From Synchiropus splendidus (lineage: Eukaryota; Chordata; Actinopteri; Syngnathiformes; Callionymidae): 64,000 nt of DNA. Below, piece after piece: positions 1 to 11,575 of this stretch (its first letter is position 1; each line of letters begins with the position of its first letter). The stretch is taken from positions 37,541,937-37,605,936 of the forward strand of contig NC_071334.1 in assembly GCF_027744825.2 (NCBI RefSeq), read 5' to 3'. Both the position numbers and the translations under genes were made by a program. A model generated the notes under the pieces. That model worked only from the letters and a program-made list of their open reading frames with translations, was not told the DNA's origin and ran no database searches.

Positions 1-1325
1 AAGAGTCTTGGTCACTCCAAAATGACCCGACCCCACTGAGCCATGGACAAGCTGCAGGACCCTGGGGCGTAGCTTGCAGGGAACTAGGAGTTGGAAGACA
101 TCTCAGTGGCCCCCAGGGGTTTGCCAGTGATGATGAAGGAGGCCATCACGTTGAGGCTGGTCCACTGGGCATAGAGGCCCTTGGCCTCAGGGTCCAAAGC
201 TGACACGGTGTTCCATGCTGGTCGTTGGCCGGGCTCCATCCACTTTTGGACCTGGACGAGGACGGGGTCTTCCTTCTGGTCCAGCTGGAGCTGTTGGAGA
301 TCGATGGTTTCCAGGCCACAGGTGTCAGTGCTGACACCTGTGGCCCACTCTCGTCATCTGAGGAGATGGGTTGTAGGGCCGATACTTTTGGGTTCAGAGG
401 GTCCCGGTCCTCCACACGCTGACAGTAGCGACACTGTCTGTCAGCTGTCCCTCTGTCTCTTTAAAGTTAAGGAGCCACGTGAGCGAGGCATGATCAGTGC
501 GAAGGAGAAATCTCTTCCCATAGAGGTACGGCCTGAAGTGACGGAGCCCAAGGACAACGGCCAGCAATCCCTACGAGTGACACCGTAGTCCCTCTCTGGT
601 CGGCTGAGGGAGCGACTGTAATAGGCAATGACCTGCTCTCCATTCTCTCCCTCTTGGGACAACACTGCTCCGAGCCCCACATTGCTGGCATCAGTGTCCA
701 CGATGAATGGCAGCTGGAGATCTGGGTACAACAATACAGGGGCCCCAACAAGGGCAGAACGGAGGCGCTCAAAGGCGACAGCAGTCCTCACTCCAGTGGA
801 ATGCTTGACCTTTCTGAGTCAGCCGATGTAGTGGGGTGGCAATGGTGGTGAAGTCCCTGACGAAACGCCGATAGTAAGAGGCCAGACCCAGGAAGCTCCT
901 CAGTTGCCCAACATTTTGGGGAATAGACCAGTCCCTCACTGCAGCCACTTTAGCAGGGTCAGTGGACGCTCCTGCTGCACTGACGACATGACCCAAGAAG
1001 GATGTCTCTCGTCGGAAAAGATGGCACTTTCTCGGGTTCAGACGCAAGCCAGCCCGGCGAATGGCATGAAAGACAACCTCCAAGTTGGTCACAGCACTCT
1101 CAAAATCAGCAGCATGGGAGAGGAGGTCATCTAGATATACCACACAGTGACTCGAGGGATTTCAGCCAGGACCCTTTCCATAAGGCGCTCAGATGTGGCC
1201 GGAGCATTGCAGAGGCCGAAAGGCATGACCTTGAATTGCCACAACCCTTGGCCAATAGAGAAGGCGGTCTTGGGGCGTGCCTCAGGTGCAAGCTCCACCT
1301 GCCAGTAGCCACTCCGAAGATCCAG
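1..1325 (-). pseudogene. Ty3/gypsy pol remnant (RT, RNase H, start of integrase)
   Basis: Decayed polyprotein of a Ty3/gypsy LTR retrotransposon, read leftward. Around 1120-1325 lies the RT segment with the [11 protein letters not shown] and [16 protein letters not shown] blocks. A frameshift at about 1140 leads into the YLDDLL catalytic box and the FLGHVVSAAG and LRSFLGLASYYRRFV blocks (769-1143). The RNase H-like FIVDTDASNVGLGAVLSQEG block follows at about 650-750. The last part (1-430) resembles the linker and zinc-binding start of integrase and runs off the window. RT follows gag directly, so the end of gag, the protease and the start of RT are deleted. Frameshifts and stops show it is dead. 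The gypsy assignment is secure from the motifs; the subfamily is not determined. Confidence 0.88.
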
Positions 1326-1923
1326 TGAACTGCGCTAACTCTTCCTGCACTGTGGCATGGAACGTGGGGTACCCGCGCCTGGCATAGCAACGGAGATCAG
1401 CAGCATATGCACCCAGACCCTCACCTGCTTGTCTTTTCCGGCTGACAAGCTTGTCACGGCCATCATCAGCATGGGCATGGTGGCCAAAACGGTGCTTGAT
1501 GGCGCCTTCCATTGCTTGCCAGTTGAATCTCTCGTCAGGTTGGAGGTCTGTGAGAATCTGCAGGGCTTTTCCTTCCAAATCGAGGGCCACGTGGACTGCT
1601 GTCTCTTCTGCTGACCATGCATTAAGCTGGGACGCCAGGTTGAATAAGATAAGTCTCTGGTAGCTCTTCGCCATTATAGCGTGGCAGCTTCATGATACTC
1701 CGTCGAGGAACGTCAGATGTCATAGGTGGTTCTGGAAATGCTGGATGTGGTAGCGGTGGCGGTGTCATCAGTTGTAGGGAGCGGGGTATCGTGACAGATG
1801 AGGTGTCCGTCCTATAGTGGTCTCCTGCTGACCGTGGGGCACAAGTCTCTGCTTTGGTTGTGCACTTTGCATGGTCTCCAGTCGAGCAATGAGGTCATCA
1901 ATTTCCTTAACGGATGCAGCCAT
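1326..1923 (-). pseudogene. Ty3/gypsy gag remnant
   Basis: Minus-strand gag remnant starting at the ATG at 1921-1923 (MAASVKEIDDLIARLE), seven bases past the primer site. A longer open block (1282-1674) has the typical gypsy capsid pattern: YQRLILFNLASQLNAWSAEE, LEGKALQILTDLQP and a C-terminal helical region ending in LRCYARRGYP. The homology stops at about 1326, where the sequence jumps into RT, so the nucleocapsid and protease are missing. It is broken between the start and the long block. The call rests on motif pattern and position just after an LTR and primer site. Confidence 0.75.
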
Positions 1924-1929
1924 AGTAAA

Positions 1930-1946
1930 TCCCACTTCTGACACCA
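1930..1946 (-). promoter_or_regulatory. Primer binding site of the Ty3/gypsy element (tRNA-Leu type)
   Basis: Reads TGGTGTCAGAAGTGGGA on the minus strand, directly after the LTR end and just before the gag ATG. This resembles the tRNA-Leu primer site common in vertebrate gypsy elements. The tRNA match is from general knowledge and was not computed. Confidence 0.7.
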
Positions 1947-1947
1947 G

Positions 1948-2501
1948 TGTGGCGAGCTAGGGTATTAAATTAACAAATCACAGGCGGAGACTTCTTCCAG
2001 TGTCAATCACCATTCCTGTGCCTCATACACCGCGTGACTACAGGAAGTACAGCCACTTTATTAACATCCAAGCAGAACATGCATTCACATAAATGGAGGG
2101 AGGTCACAAAACAAACTAACAAGCCCACTCACGGTGCTCACCCAAACACAGGAGTTATAACAAAAGAGAACTATCAATCCCAACACAGAGAATAGCAACA
2201 TGCAGCAAACAACTTGTAGTGAAGCAAAACACACCCAATGTCACCCAGAACACCAAAACAAACCGCTGCAAAGCATGCCGGGGGATACCTCTCAACTCCG
2301 CCTTCCCCAATACGCCACAATATATATCATGTCCAACCTCACTTGTCACACACTGGACTAACACAAACATATTCCAGGAATATTACACCAGCCTTTCTAC
2401 TTCAATGGAAGCGCCAGGGCACTCTGCAAAATGTGATTGTGTAATTAGAGAGGAGTGAGTCAGTGACTGTGTAATTGTGAAATTACAATTGTGACATTAC
2501 A
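1948..2501 (-). repeat. 5' LTR of the Ty3/gypsy element
   Basis: On the minus strand it begins TGTAATGTCAC and ends CGCCACA, so it has TG...CA ends. It lies one base from the primer site. Its partner LTR would be left of the window, so a target duplication cannot be tested. Length is 554 bp. Confidence 0.65.
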
Positions 2502-2815
2502 GCCGAGCCGGCGCATCTGGCACATCAAGAAAAGAATCTTGAGACCTGAAGACCAGCAGAACGCCTCCTCTGGACCACGGAAACTTCAGGCAGGACTGAG
2601 GTCTCGTCGCAGTCACGGGAGAGACTTGTCCCGTCAGTGCAGGAACAAATTTAACCGCAGGAGACTCAGCGCTGGTCGCGCTTCCTGCGTGGATGTCGGG
2701 ATCTTCGGCAGCAGCTTCTGCCAGGGCAGTCGGCTTCGAGTCTCTGATCGGAGGAAATTGGTTTTTAATAAAACCATTGCTTAAAGCATAGTATTTGCAT
2801 TTTTTTTTTTTTTAA
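2502..2815. other. Unassigned spacer
   Basis: Lies between the gypsy LTR and the DIRS-like repeat. It holds a short open frame without recognisable motifs and a T-run at about 2799-2813. I see nothing that can be named. Confidence 0.5.
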
Positions 2816-3515
2816 TTTGTCAAGGAGATGCGCATTTTCCTGCACTAAGCCGCCTGCAATGTCACCGGCGATGTTGCTTCGGTATGACGGAAGGAGGTGC
2901 GCACAGGGTCCTGTGGATATCTCAGATCGCCAGGGCCTCACACCGAACCTGCCTATGAGAGTTCCTACGCCACCACCCGCCCGGGGTCTATCCAGCCTGA
3001 ATGAATGAATGAATGGGTTGTGAAGATGTAGCATTCACAACCCCTCATACATAAAGTATAATTTTACAATCTGGGTGGCAGGAGCTGCCGCCTCACCTTT
3101 TCCACCGGAAGCTGAAATAGAAGGTGGTGTTAACAACCCATCATATATAGACTGTAACTTACACTCCGGATTAGCAGGAACTGCGTTGCCCTCGATTAGC
3201 CATTATACGGCTGAAATAGAAAGTGGCAACAATCCTCCATACCTGGAGAGAAAATATTCACCTAGCAGCTACAGTCAGGCTTCTAAGTCTGAGCTGAGTA
3301 AGAAAGAGGGAGTTTATTCACAAATGAATAGACAGTTTTGGAAGAATCCGGTGGATCTTGGGACGCTGCACACTCCACAACACTGTAATGAAGCAGTTAC
3401 TGGTGTCCCAGAGACAGTGCTGTGAATGAGGGCCTACTTGTCGCAGGGTTCGGCTGCTCCTGAAGACAGAACGACATGAGAGAAGGAGGATGCAGACACA
3501 TTAGACAAGTAGTGG

Positions 3516-3893
3516 TCAGCAAAAGTAGAGATTGATGACCAAGAAACTGCCTGGCTGTAGATACTCCCTTGAAAGCAGCCACAGATGTGCTCTCAAGGAT
3601 TCTGGTGCCAGTTTTCCTGCTGTCTCATAGGCTTTCGTGATGCCAATTCTAAGCCAATGTGACAACCTGTGAGCCCCTTCTAACCACCTGCGAGAACCAC
3701 CCACAGACTGTCCGTCTTTCTGAAGGGTGGGACTCGATCCAGTTAACTGCTTTTTGTGTAAACGCTCATGCTCCTCATCTGAATGCTTAGGAGGGCAGAA
3801 AGCCTTTATTGAAAATGTGCTGACCTGAGACGAAGAAGAGAGACATTTAGGTGCGAAAGCAGGGTCTAAGTGACACCGCAGAGTCATCGACAC
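3516..3893 (-). pseudogene. DIRS tyrosine-recombinase fragment
   Basis: Holds the block LSHWLRIGITKAYETAGK followed by LAPESLRAHLWLLSREY, matching the plus-strand copy at 36804-37115, where the conserved HSTRG box is intact. Here that box is damaged. It would have integrated a circular DNA intermediate by strand exchange. It is a fragment with no usable start. Confidence 0.7.
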
Positions 3894-4576
3894 CAGAAGA
3901 GAAGCAATCTGGGCTGATGGAAAAAGAACTCAGCTCTCCCACTCTCTTTGCTGAAGCTAAGGCCATAAGAGGAGCCGCATTGTACGCTACTCACTCCAGG
4001 GAGGCCTGATTGAGCGACTCAAAAGGGGCTTCGGAGAGTGAATTGAGTACCAGCAGCAGGTCCCAGTAGTGACATAAAGGTCTTGAGGTTGGTCTAAGCC
4101 TTTTCACTCTTCTCATGAAACGGCTCAATAGACGATGCTCAGCGACATGGTAACCCTGACCACTGTGTAGCATGGAAAGGGCTGCTCCATATACCCCTAA
4201 TGTAGTGCCGCTCTGACCTTTGTTAACCAGATGCTGGAGAAAAGAGAGGATAAGAGAAACAGGTGCTGATTCCGGGGAGGCTGACTTTGTACCACACCAC
4301 TGGGAAAAAAACCCTCAAACCTTTAACGTTCTGAAGAGTCAATTGGACATCAGGGGGCAAGTGACTGATTGTTTACCCTGGAGAAGCCAAACCTTCAGGG
4401 GTCATCCTAGTATTGGGGGAGCCCTCGGGGTTCCTGATGCTTGCAGAAGTGCTGACCTAGATGGAGGGAACTCCCAGGGGCCTTTGATCAGCATCTGACA
4501 CATCACCGGATACTGGACCTGGGGCTGTCTGGAGCCACGAGAATCATTCTCACTCTCTGCAGTTGAATTCTCCTCA

Positions 4577-5354
4577 TCAGAGGAAGAAGAAGGTGAGGAG
4601 GAGGAAAGGCATACAGGAGGCTTTCAGGCCACCTTGAATGAGCCAGGGCGTCCACTCCCAGTGGAGGGTCATCGGATCTACGGAGAGAGAACCAGAGAGG
4701 ACATTTGAAGTTCTCTCAGCTAGCAAAGAGATCAGCCACTGGGTGGCGAAAAACTCCCAGATCATGTTTGCCATCTCCTAAGATAAACTCCATTCATCTG
4801 GGAGTGGTCTCTGAGAAAATCTGTCTGCTGCCACATTGTCTACACCTGGCGCATGCGGAGCCCTCAGTGAGGCTAAATGTTCATCAGCCCAGAGCCAAAT
4901 CTTCCTGGCTAGGTTGTGTAACGCATACCACCTCAAGCCATCCTGGTGGTTGATATAGGCCACCCCGGTGGAGCTGTCTAAGCTCACCATAAAGTGGTTC
5001 CCACTTAGATGGGGAGAAAGAGGCACACTTTAAAACGTGTTGCTTTTAAAGTAAAACAGCCAACAGTTCCAGCAAGTTAATGTGACAACCTTCGGAACTG
5101 CTCCAGATCCCGCAGATCTGATCCAGGTGGCCTCCCCAGCCTAACAGAGATGCGTCTGTCAAGACTTGTAAAGAGGTGTTTTGACAATCCAAGGATACAG
5201 TGTGATGGAGGTTTGAAGTAGAGTTCCAAAACCTCACATCTCTCAGAGCTTGTGGAGACACTTTCACGGGCAGTGGATTATAAAAGTGTTGAGGATACTG
5301 AGATCCAAAATCAGCCTTCAACCTCCTGACTTCTTGCGAACCAGGAAGTAGCAA
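4577..5354 (-). pseudogene. DIRS reverse transcriptase/RNase H fragments
   Basis: Three pieces in tandem on the minus strand. 5046-5354 has LQVLTDASLLGWGGHLDQ and GIWSSSEGCHINLLELLAV, the DIRS RNase H core with the aspartate and the ELLAV box. 4778-5026 has GNHFMVSLDSSTGVAYINHQ, the second RNase H core, then LARKIWLWADEH. 4577-4774 has the MANMIWEFF block. The same blocks occur in the same order on the plus strand at 35960-36700. Frame changes between the pieces show decay. Confidence 0.8.
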
Positions 5355-6719
5355 GAATAAAATTTGGACATTTGTTTTTGAGGTGGAACTGACTCAATAA
5401 TGCCTTTGTCGAGCAGAACACTGACCTCGTTCTGAAGACAGAGATTTTTTGCCAGATCTGTCAGACGTTGTCAGAATGCCATTAAACTGAGGTGCGCCCT
5501 GGCTGACTTGGAGAGCATAACCCACCTTCAGAATCAGTTTGATGCATTTAGAAGAAGCTGGACAGTGAGCTTCCCACATAGGAGCGAATAGCGTCAAAGG
5601 GCGAGCTCTGGATGAAACCTGTGTGATCTCCACATCCATCTGACACCTCTGATGTAAGTCCTGCTCCGGCAAGTGACTCAAAGAGGAGAAAACATTTTTA
5701 AACGGTGCTTTATAAAGTAAGTTACTGACCGCTTGGCGCGCGTCATGAAGCGTGACGTGTTCGTGGCACCGGGATGAGCAGCTGTTGGTCTCGTCGTCCC
5801 TCCAATCGCCAAGACCTCGCACCCAGGTTTCGGTCGAGCAACTGGGCAGGCTGGATTCAGTTCCCACAAACATAAGCTCTCTGTTGCCGGCGGCCGTACG
5901 AGTTTTGCCTCTCCGCTGCCCTCCCAGTTGCGATCCCTGCTGGAAACTGGCGAGTCTGAGGAATAAGAAGAATTAATGACAGAATTGAAACTCTCCTGAC
6001 TTGGAGCTGGCTGGCTGGAGTTATTTGACGCCTGTGCTTCTTATTGTGGCGTAGCTGAGGAAGAACAAAACTTCTTGGCTCCAGAAACTTTCCCAGGGAC
6101 AGTTCTGGCGTCAGGGATAAGGAGGCAGACAGACCGTTACTATAATGCTCGGTCCCCTGAGATGATGTCAAAGAAAAAAAAAATTTTGTAGCCACAGCTG
6201 CCACTCCAGTTTGCACTGACTGGAACCGGAAGAGAACTTGATGGGTGATAAACCCTAATTTTGGACAGAGAAGAAACAAACCCCAAACCAAAGTAATGCA
6301 TCTTATTTTTTATTCAAGTTAGACTTTGGTTTACATGCATAATTTTAGATACAAAGTTCCTTCCTTCCTAGGCTTCTTCCGACGGAGGTAGCAGAGGTGA
6401 GAGCAGCCGACTGGTCTCCAGCCAGACCATGGAGCTCATAAAGAGCGCAATGATGTTCTCAAGCGCTATGAGCTGGTTGCCGACGGCGTAGACACCATTC
6501 CACTGCGTGATGATGGCTCTGTCAGCGTCGGGTGGGATGGTCACTCCTCAGGGTGGATGTCGAGTTCCGGGGGCGAGCGCATCAAGCATCGCGCATGACG
6601 GCTGAGTGAGTGGGATCCACCTCACAGCAGCGCCTGGTACTCTTCAAACTCATCATGGCTTGGAAGCAGGAAATGTGGAACAGTTCGGCTGCTTGTAGGC
6701 CAGTCGCAGCGCCCTATTC

Positions 6720-9417
6720 GTAGTGGTTTAGTCTTGAATATACTTGAAAGAGTGTTTTTCCTATAATTGCAGATGAAATTTTAATGTTTTGAGGCATCCC
6801 TGAGCAGTGACTGAACAGTGCAGAAAACGAGTTTTCAGCCTGAGAGAAGGTGCATTTTGGACCAGCAAAAATAAAATTGTTGATAACCCCCAGAAAAACA
6901 GTTCAGAAAGGTAGATTTAGTGCCGAATGTACCAGACAGAACGTTTTTCTTATAGTTGCAGGTGATATTTTCATGTTCAGAGGCTATTCTGATCTGTGAG
7001 GGAACAGTGCAGAAAATACGTTTTCAACCCGAGTGACGGTGGTTTTCTGACCGACAAACATAAAAATGTGGTTACATCTGAAAGCGGTAGTGGGTTTCGG
7101 ACCAAAAATAAAATTGTTCATACCCTTCTAAAAGATTACACAGATTAAACAGATTAGGAATGAAGGTTTAGTGTTGAATATACTACAAAGAGTGTTTTTC
7201 CTATAGTTGCAGGTGAAATGTTTTCAGCCCAAGGGACTGTGGTTTTCAGACCAACAAACATAAACATGTTGATATCTGTCTGAAACCACTTCAGACATAT
7301 TGAATTAGTTCTGCTGCTACCAGAAATACCATTTCTGCTATAGTGGCATGTGAAATTTTCATTTTCTGAGACATCCCTGAGCAGTGAGTGAACAGTGCAA
7401 AAAAGGAAGGTGTGTTTCAGACCAGCAAAAATGAAATTGTTGATAACGCCTTAAAAAACAGTTCAGAAAGGTAGATTTAGTGCCGAATATAATAGAAAGA
7501 GTGATTTTCCCATAGTTGCAGGCAATATTTTCCTGTTCTGAGGCTATTCAGAAAAGTGAGTGAACTGTCCATAAAACGCATTTTCAGCCAGAGGTACTGT
7601 GGTTTTCAGACCAACATAAAAAACGTTGATAACTCTCAGGAACCACTTGAGGTTGAATTAGTTCTGCAGCTACTAGAATGCTGCTGTAAAGACAAGTGAA
7701 ATTTTCATGTTCAGAGGCAACCCTGAGCAGCGAGTGAGCAGTGCAAAATATGTGTTTTCAGCCAGTGAGAAGCTGGGTTTCGGACAGGCAAAAATAAAAT
7801 TATTGATAACCGTCTAAAAACAGTTCAGAAAAGTAGGTTTAGTGTTGAATATACTAGAAAGACTGTTTTTCCTCTTTTTTTAAGGTGATATTTTCATGTT
7901 CTGAGACTGTTCTGATCAGTGAGTGAACAGTGCAAAAAAACAGTGCACGTTTTCAGCCAGAGAGAAAGTGGGTTTCGGAATGGCAAAAATAAAATTGTTG
8001 ATAACTCTCTAAAAACTGTTCAGAAATGTAGGTTTAATGTTAAACATATTAGAAAGACTGTTTTTCCTGTAGTTGCAGGATGAACTTTCATGTTCTAAGG
8101 CATCCCTGAGCAGTGAGTGAACAGTCTAGAATACGTGTTTTCAGGCCAGGTGAAGCTAGTTTTCTGACCAGGAAAACAGTTCAGAATTGGAGGATTTTTT
8201 CAGGCATTCCCTGAGCAGTGATTGAACAGTGCATAAAACGCATTTTCAGCCAAAGAAAAGGTGGTTTACAGACCGACAAAACTAAAAATGTTTATAACTC
8301 TCTGAAATCACTTTCGACTTGTTGAGTTATTTCTGCACCTCGTGGATATAACTTTTCGGCTATAATGGCAGGTGAAATTTTCATCTTCTGAAGAATCGCT
8401 GAGCAGTGAGTGAACAGGGCGTGAAACACATTTTCGGACAAAGACACTGTGGTATACAGACCGGCAAAAATAAAAATGTAAACTCTCTTAAATGACTTTA
8501 GACAAGTTGAGTTAGTTCTGCACCTAGTAGAAATACCTTTTCTGGTGTAGCGGCAGCTGAAATTTTGATCTTCTGAGGAATCGCCGACTAGTGAGTGAAC
8601 AGTTCGTGAACAGTGCGTGAACAGTGCGTGAACAGTGTGTAAAACGCGTTTTGGGCCAAAGTGAAAGTGGGTTTTCTGAACAGCAAAAATAAAATTGTAG
8701 ATAACCCTCTGAAAATAGTTCATAAATGTAGGTTTAGTGTTCAATATACTAGAAAGGCTGTTTTTCCTATAGTTGCAGGTGATATTTTCTTGTTCTGAGA
8801 CTATTCTGATCAGTGAGTGAACGGCGCAGTAAACGCGTTTTCAATCCCAGTGACGGTGGTTTTCTGATGGACAAACATAAAAATGTTGATACCTCACATA
8901 CCACTTCAGACATGTTGAATTAGTTCGGCACCTATTAGAAAGAACGCTTCTAGAAAGAATGCATTTGCTATAGTGCCAGGTGAAATTTTCATGTTCTGAG
9001 GTATCGCTGAACAGTGAGTGATCAGTGCAGCCCGAGAGAAGCTGGGTTTCGGACCAGCAATCAAATACAATACTTTATTACACCCTAAAAACATTTCAGA
9101 AAGGTAGATTTAGTGCCGAAAATAGTAGAAAGAATGTTTTTCCTGTAGTGGCAGGTGACATGTCATGTTCTGACCTATCCCTGACCAGTGTGTGTGAACA
9201 GTGCAGAAAACGCGTTTTCAGCCCGAGGGACTGTGGTTTTGAGACCGACAACACAAAAAATGTTTTTACCTCTCTGAAGCACCTTCAGGCATGTTGGATT
9301 AGTTCAGCACTTACTTTAAACACCCTTTCTGCTATAGTGGCAGGTTAAATTTACATGTTCTGAGGCATCCCTAAGCAGTGAGTAAACTGCAGAAAACGCG
9401 TTTTCAGCCTGAGAGAA
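6720..9417 (-). repeat. ~188-bp satellite array (reverse orientation)
   Basis: Tandem units of about 187 bp. For example the block GTTCAGAAAGGTAGATTTAG recurs at 6901 and 7461, three units apart. Each unit carries a GTTGATAAC-like box, CAGCAAAAATAAAATTG, GCAGAAAACGCGTTTTCAGCC, and CAGGTGAAATTTTCATGTTCTGAGG. It is the reverse complement of the family at 33275, 39130 and 60263. Units here are more diverged from each other than those right of provirus B. No coding function is seen. Confidence 0.9.
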
Positions 9418-9445
9418 GAGGACTGCCTGCTAGCCTTGATGTAGC
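9418..9445 (-). other. DIRS-like flank of provirus A
   Basis: A short stretch matching, as reverse complement, 38010-38036 in the right-hand DIRS fragment (GCTACATCAAGGCTAGCAGG there). Provirus A therefore seems to have inserted into, or been joined to, a copy of that repeat. Confidence 0.6.
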
Positions 9446-10752
9446 TGTCGTCGGGTTTAGGTTTTCAAGGTTTTGTGTACAAGGCGATTGGCTATAACAT
9501 AAGCCGTCCCTAGTTCCGAGCACACTACCTCCCTTTGCCTCTCTGGTAAAGGGCCCCTCGGGTGGTCAACTCAGTCAGCCTCTTGTTGCGGACACGGTTC
9601 TAAGACTATAATAAGTGTATCAACTCTACCTTATTATATTAGTGAGTAGTGTCGGCGCTTCACTGAGCGGGTTATTTAATTAGCCCGACCTGTTAAGAAA
9701 CAGGTTCTTGACCTTACAATGCTACACCTCTTACCGTAGTCTCTTTACTTAACTTCGTTTAGGGACTCATGATCGGATCCTCAATCCATTCCTTCTAAAT
9801 AACATATTTCCCCATAACTGCCTTAAACTACCACCTTATCATTGACACAATAATTCAGGATGGAATAATGCTACCATGTGAGACATTCATTACATGTGCA
9901 ACAGGAGGAAATCAAACAATAACTCACCTATAACCCAATTGATGGTAGTAGGTAGGAGCCAGTTGATTCTTTAGTAATCAGGGATCAACGCCGTTGTGCC
10001 TTTTTAGTACTTAATTCGTACTCAATTTTATTATGTTTTTGTTACAAAAGTATTTCTTCAAAAAATTAATAAAAGAATAGTAAAAACAACAAAATCAATC
10101 AAGAATAATAAAATCCATAAACTCAAGGGTATTGCCAGACGCTGATACCCAACAGTATCAAAAGTACAGCCAGATGCTGGTACTAGTACATATACTTCAA
10201 AAACCATATAATCAAAATACATGCAATAAAAAGAGTTAAATCAAAAATAATAAAAGAAAAATAAAAAATGAGTTAAATCAAATAGTCTGAGAGCAATAAC
10301 AAGAGCACCGTCCTAAGTTAAGATACAAGACCTTACTGTAGACAGATGCAGCCGAAAAGCCAAAGAGCAGGACCCCAGTGTCACATCTCCGAGCGTTTAT
10401 ATAGCAACACACATGGCCTTGATGACATACCCATGTCCGTATCCCGTGCCCAGGTGACAAATCATATCTAGTTTTTTCACAGCTGACCTTGATGCGATGC
10501 CCTTAAAAGGATCGCATGTGTCGTTGATTAATCACATTAGTCTCATTTACATCAGCACTTGCGTCAGCATTTGCGTCAATGGTGCCCGGTTCACCATATT
10601 AGGTCAACACATCTGCTCCATCTGCGTCAGCACGTGCGTTTACAAGTTCAATCTAAGTTCAAGACACCCACCTGCACATGAGTTCAGACGTTCACGCTTA
10701 CAAGGTCATTCTAAGTTCAGAACACACAGCTGTTTGTGAGTTCAAACGTTCA
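9446..10752 (-). repeat. 3' LTR of provirus A
   Basis: On the minus strand runs from TGAACGTTTGAACTC to CCCGACGACA. Its partner at 29807-31113 has the same length. It contains a TATATAAA box (10396-10403), the twin stem-loops and the TGAAGAAATAC region. Compared with provirus B it lacks about the first 250 bases of U3 and nearly all of the 47-bp repeats in R. Confidence 0.9.
10127..10184 (-). promoter_or_regulatory. Twin stem-loops in R, 3' LTR of provirus A
   Basis: Two adjacent hairpins. The distal one (10127-10150) keeps the GGGTAT/ATACCC stem and CAGCGTCTGGCA loop. The proximal one (10163-10184) keeps the AGTAC/GTACT stem while its loop has changed. Stem retention despite loop change fits an RNA structure. 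Confidence 0.6.
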
Positions 10753-10756
10753 CGTT

Positions 10757-10920
10757 CATTTTCCCAAGAGACTGGTCCTTGCATATGCCAACCAAGTGCC
10801 GTGGGCACCACTGGTCTGTCTTTCAACAACCTTTCGATCCACTCTTGATAACCACCAGGACAATATCGTCCTTTGTAATGTTGCATACCAAGCCCCCCAT
10901 GCCACAATTCACCATGCTCC
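10757..10920 (-). pseudogene. ORF4b remnant of provirus A
   Basis: Encodes ELWHGGLGMQHYKGRYCPGG and a following block that match residues around 175-230 of ORF4b in provirus B. Upstream it is cut by the Harbinger fragment at 10920/10921. Downstream it runs straight into the LTR after a TTGGGAAAA stretch, so the whole basic, Cys and acidic C-terminal part is deleted together with the original polypurine tract. Confidence 0.85.
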
Positions 10921-11575
10921 AGCAGCGTCACCGGGATACGGCCGCTTCGTGCGGTACTTCAGGCGGAACCGCCGCGAGTTGGACGACCTGTTGGTCCGGA
11001 TCAGTGGCCGAATACAGGACACCAAGTGCCGCGGTCTGTCCTCTGGCGAACATCTGTCTTCGGTAAGCAACTCGATGTGTAGTTATGTACGGCGACTTGT
11101 GTCCAAGTCTTTCTGAACTGTCATCAGTTCATGAACTCCGCGGTCGTATCTGCTGTATGCAGATGTAATTTTCGGAGATATATAATCTGTCATCGTCAAT
11201 AATTTGTACACTAAAGTCTTTTCAGTGAGCGCCACTTTGTGGTAATCAATGAATGCAACAGTTAAATGCATTGTGATGAAACAATTTATCCTAGATGCAC
11301 TGTTGTATGGTTGATATGTACTTTGTTAAATTATCACCAACATATATATGTTTACATATCCATGTATGGTTTATATTTTGCAGATCTTCGGTAACAGGAG
11401 ACTCATCACCAACTGCTTCTGTGTTGGTGTGACGGTCTACTTCCAGGAGCTGACCAGAGGACCACGGCCACCGACCACATATGTTTTTGTTGAAGATGAG
11501 GCTTCTCCTCTTTGGAAAAAAAACAGTTATCAGTGCAACACAATTGCTCATTCAAGAGTCAGCCACCTATTTTAA
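10921..11575 (+). pseudogene. Harbinger-type transposase fragment
   Basis: First piece (to about 11065) encodes GRFVRYFRRNRRELDDLLVR followed by a DTKCRGLSSGEHLS-like block, the N-terminal signature of the HARBI1/Harbinger nuclease family, and ends near a CGGTAAGC donor-like site. A second piece (about 11384-11550), after a TTTTGCAG acceptor-like site, encodes YVFVEDEASPLWKK, resembling the FVADEAFPL box of these transposases. No complete DDE core remains. Inactive. Confidence 0.65.

Larger units (their letters stand above)
2816..6719 (-). mobile_element. DIRS-like retroelement copy A, decayed
   Basis: A minus-strand copy of the family also present on the plus strand at 33638-37690. Shared marks include the GAATG tandem near 3001-3013 with the adjoining CAGGCTGGATAGACCCCGGG-type sequence, the region at about 5900-6300, and the same junction to the satellite at 6719. 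Reading leftward, recognisable coding pieces are an N-terminal region (about 5394-6291), RT/RNase H pieces (4577-5354) and a tyrosine-recombinase piece (3516-3893). That order, with a recombinase instead of a DDE integrase, is characteristic of DIRS elements. Stops and frameshifts are frequent. Terminal repeats were not resolved. Confidence 0.75.

Noticed and set aside
6720..9417. Regular spacing suggested a CRISPR-like array
   Set aside because: Units are contiguous 188-bp tandems without distinct spacers, in a eukaryotic transposon-rich setting.
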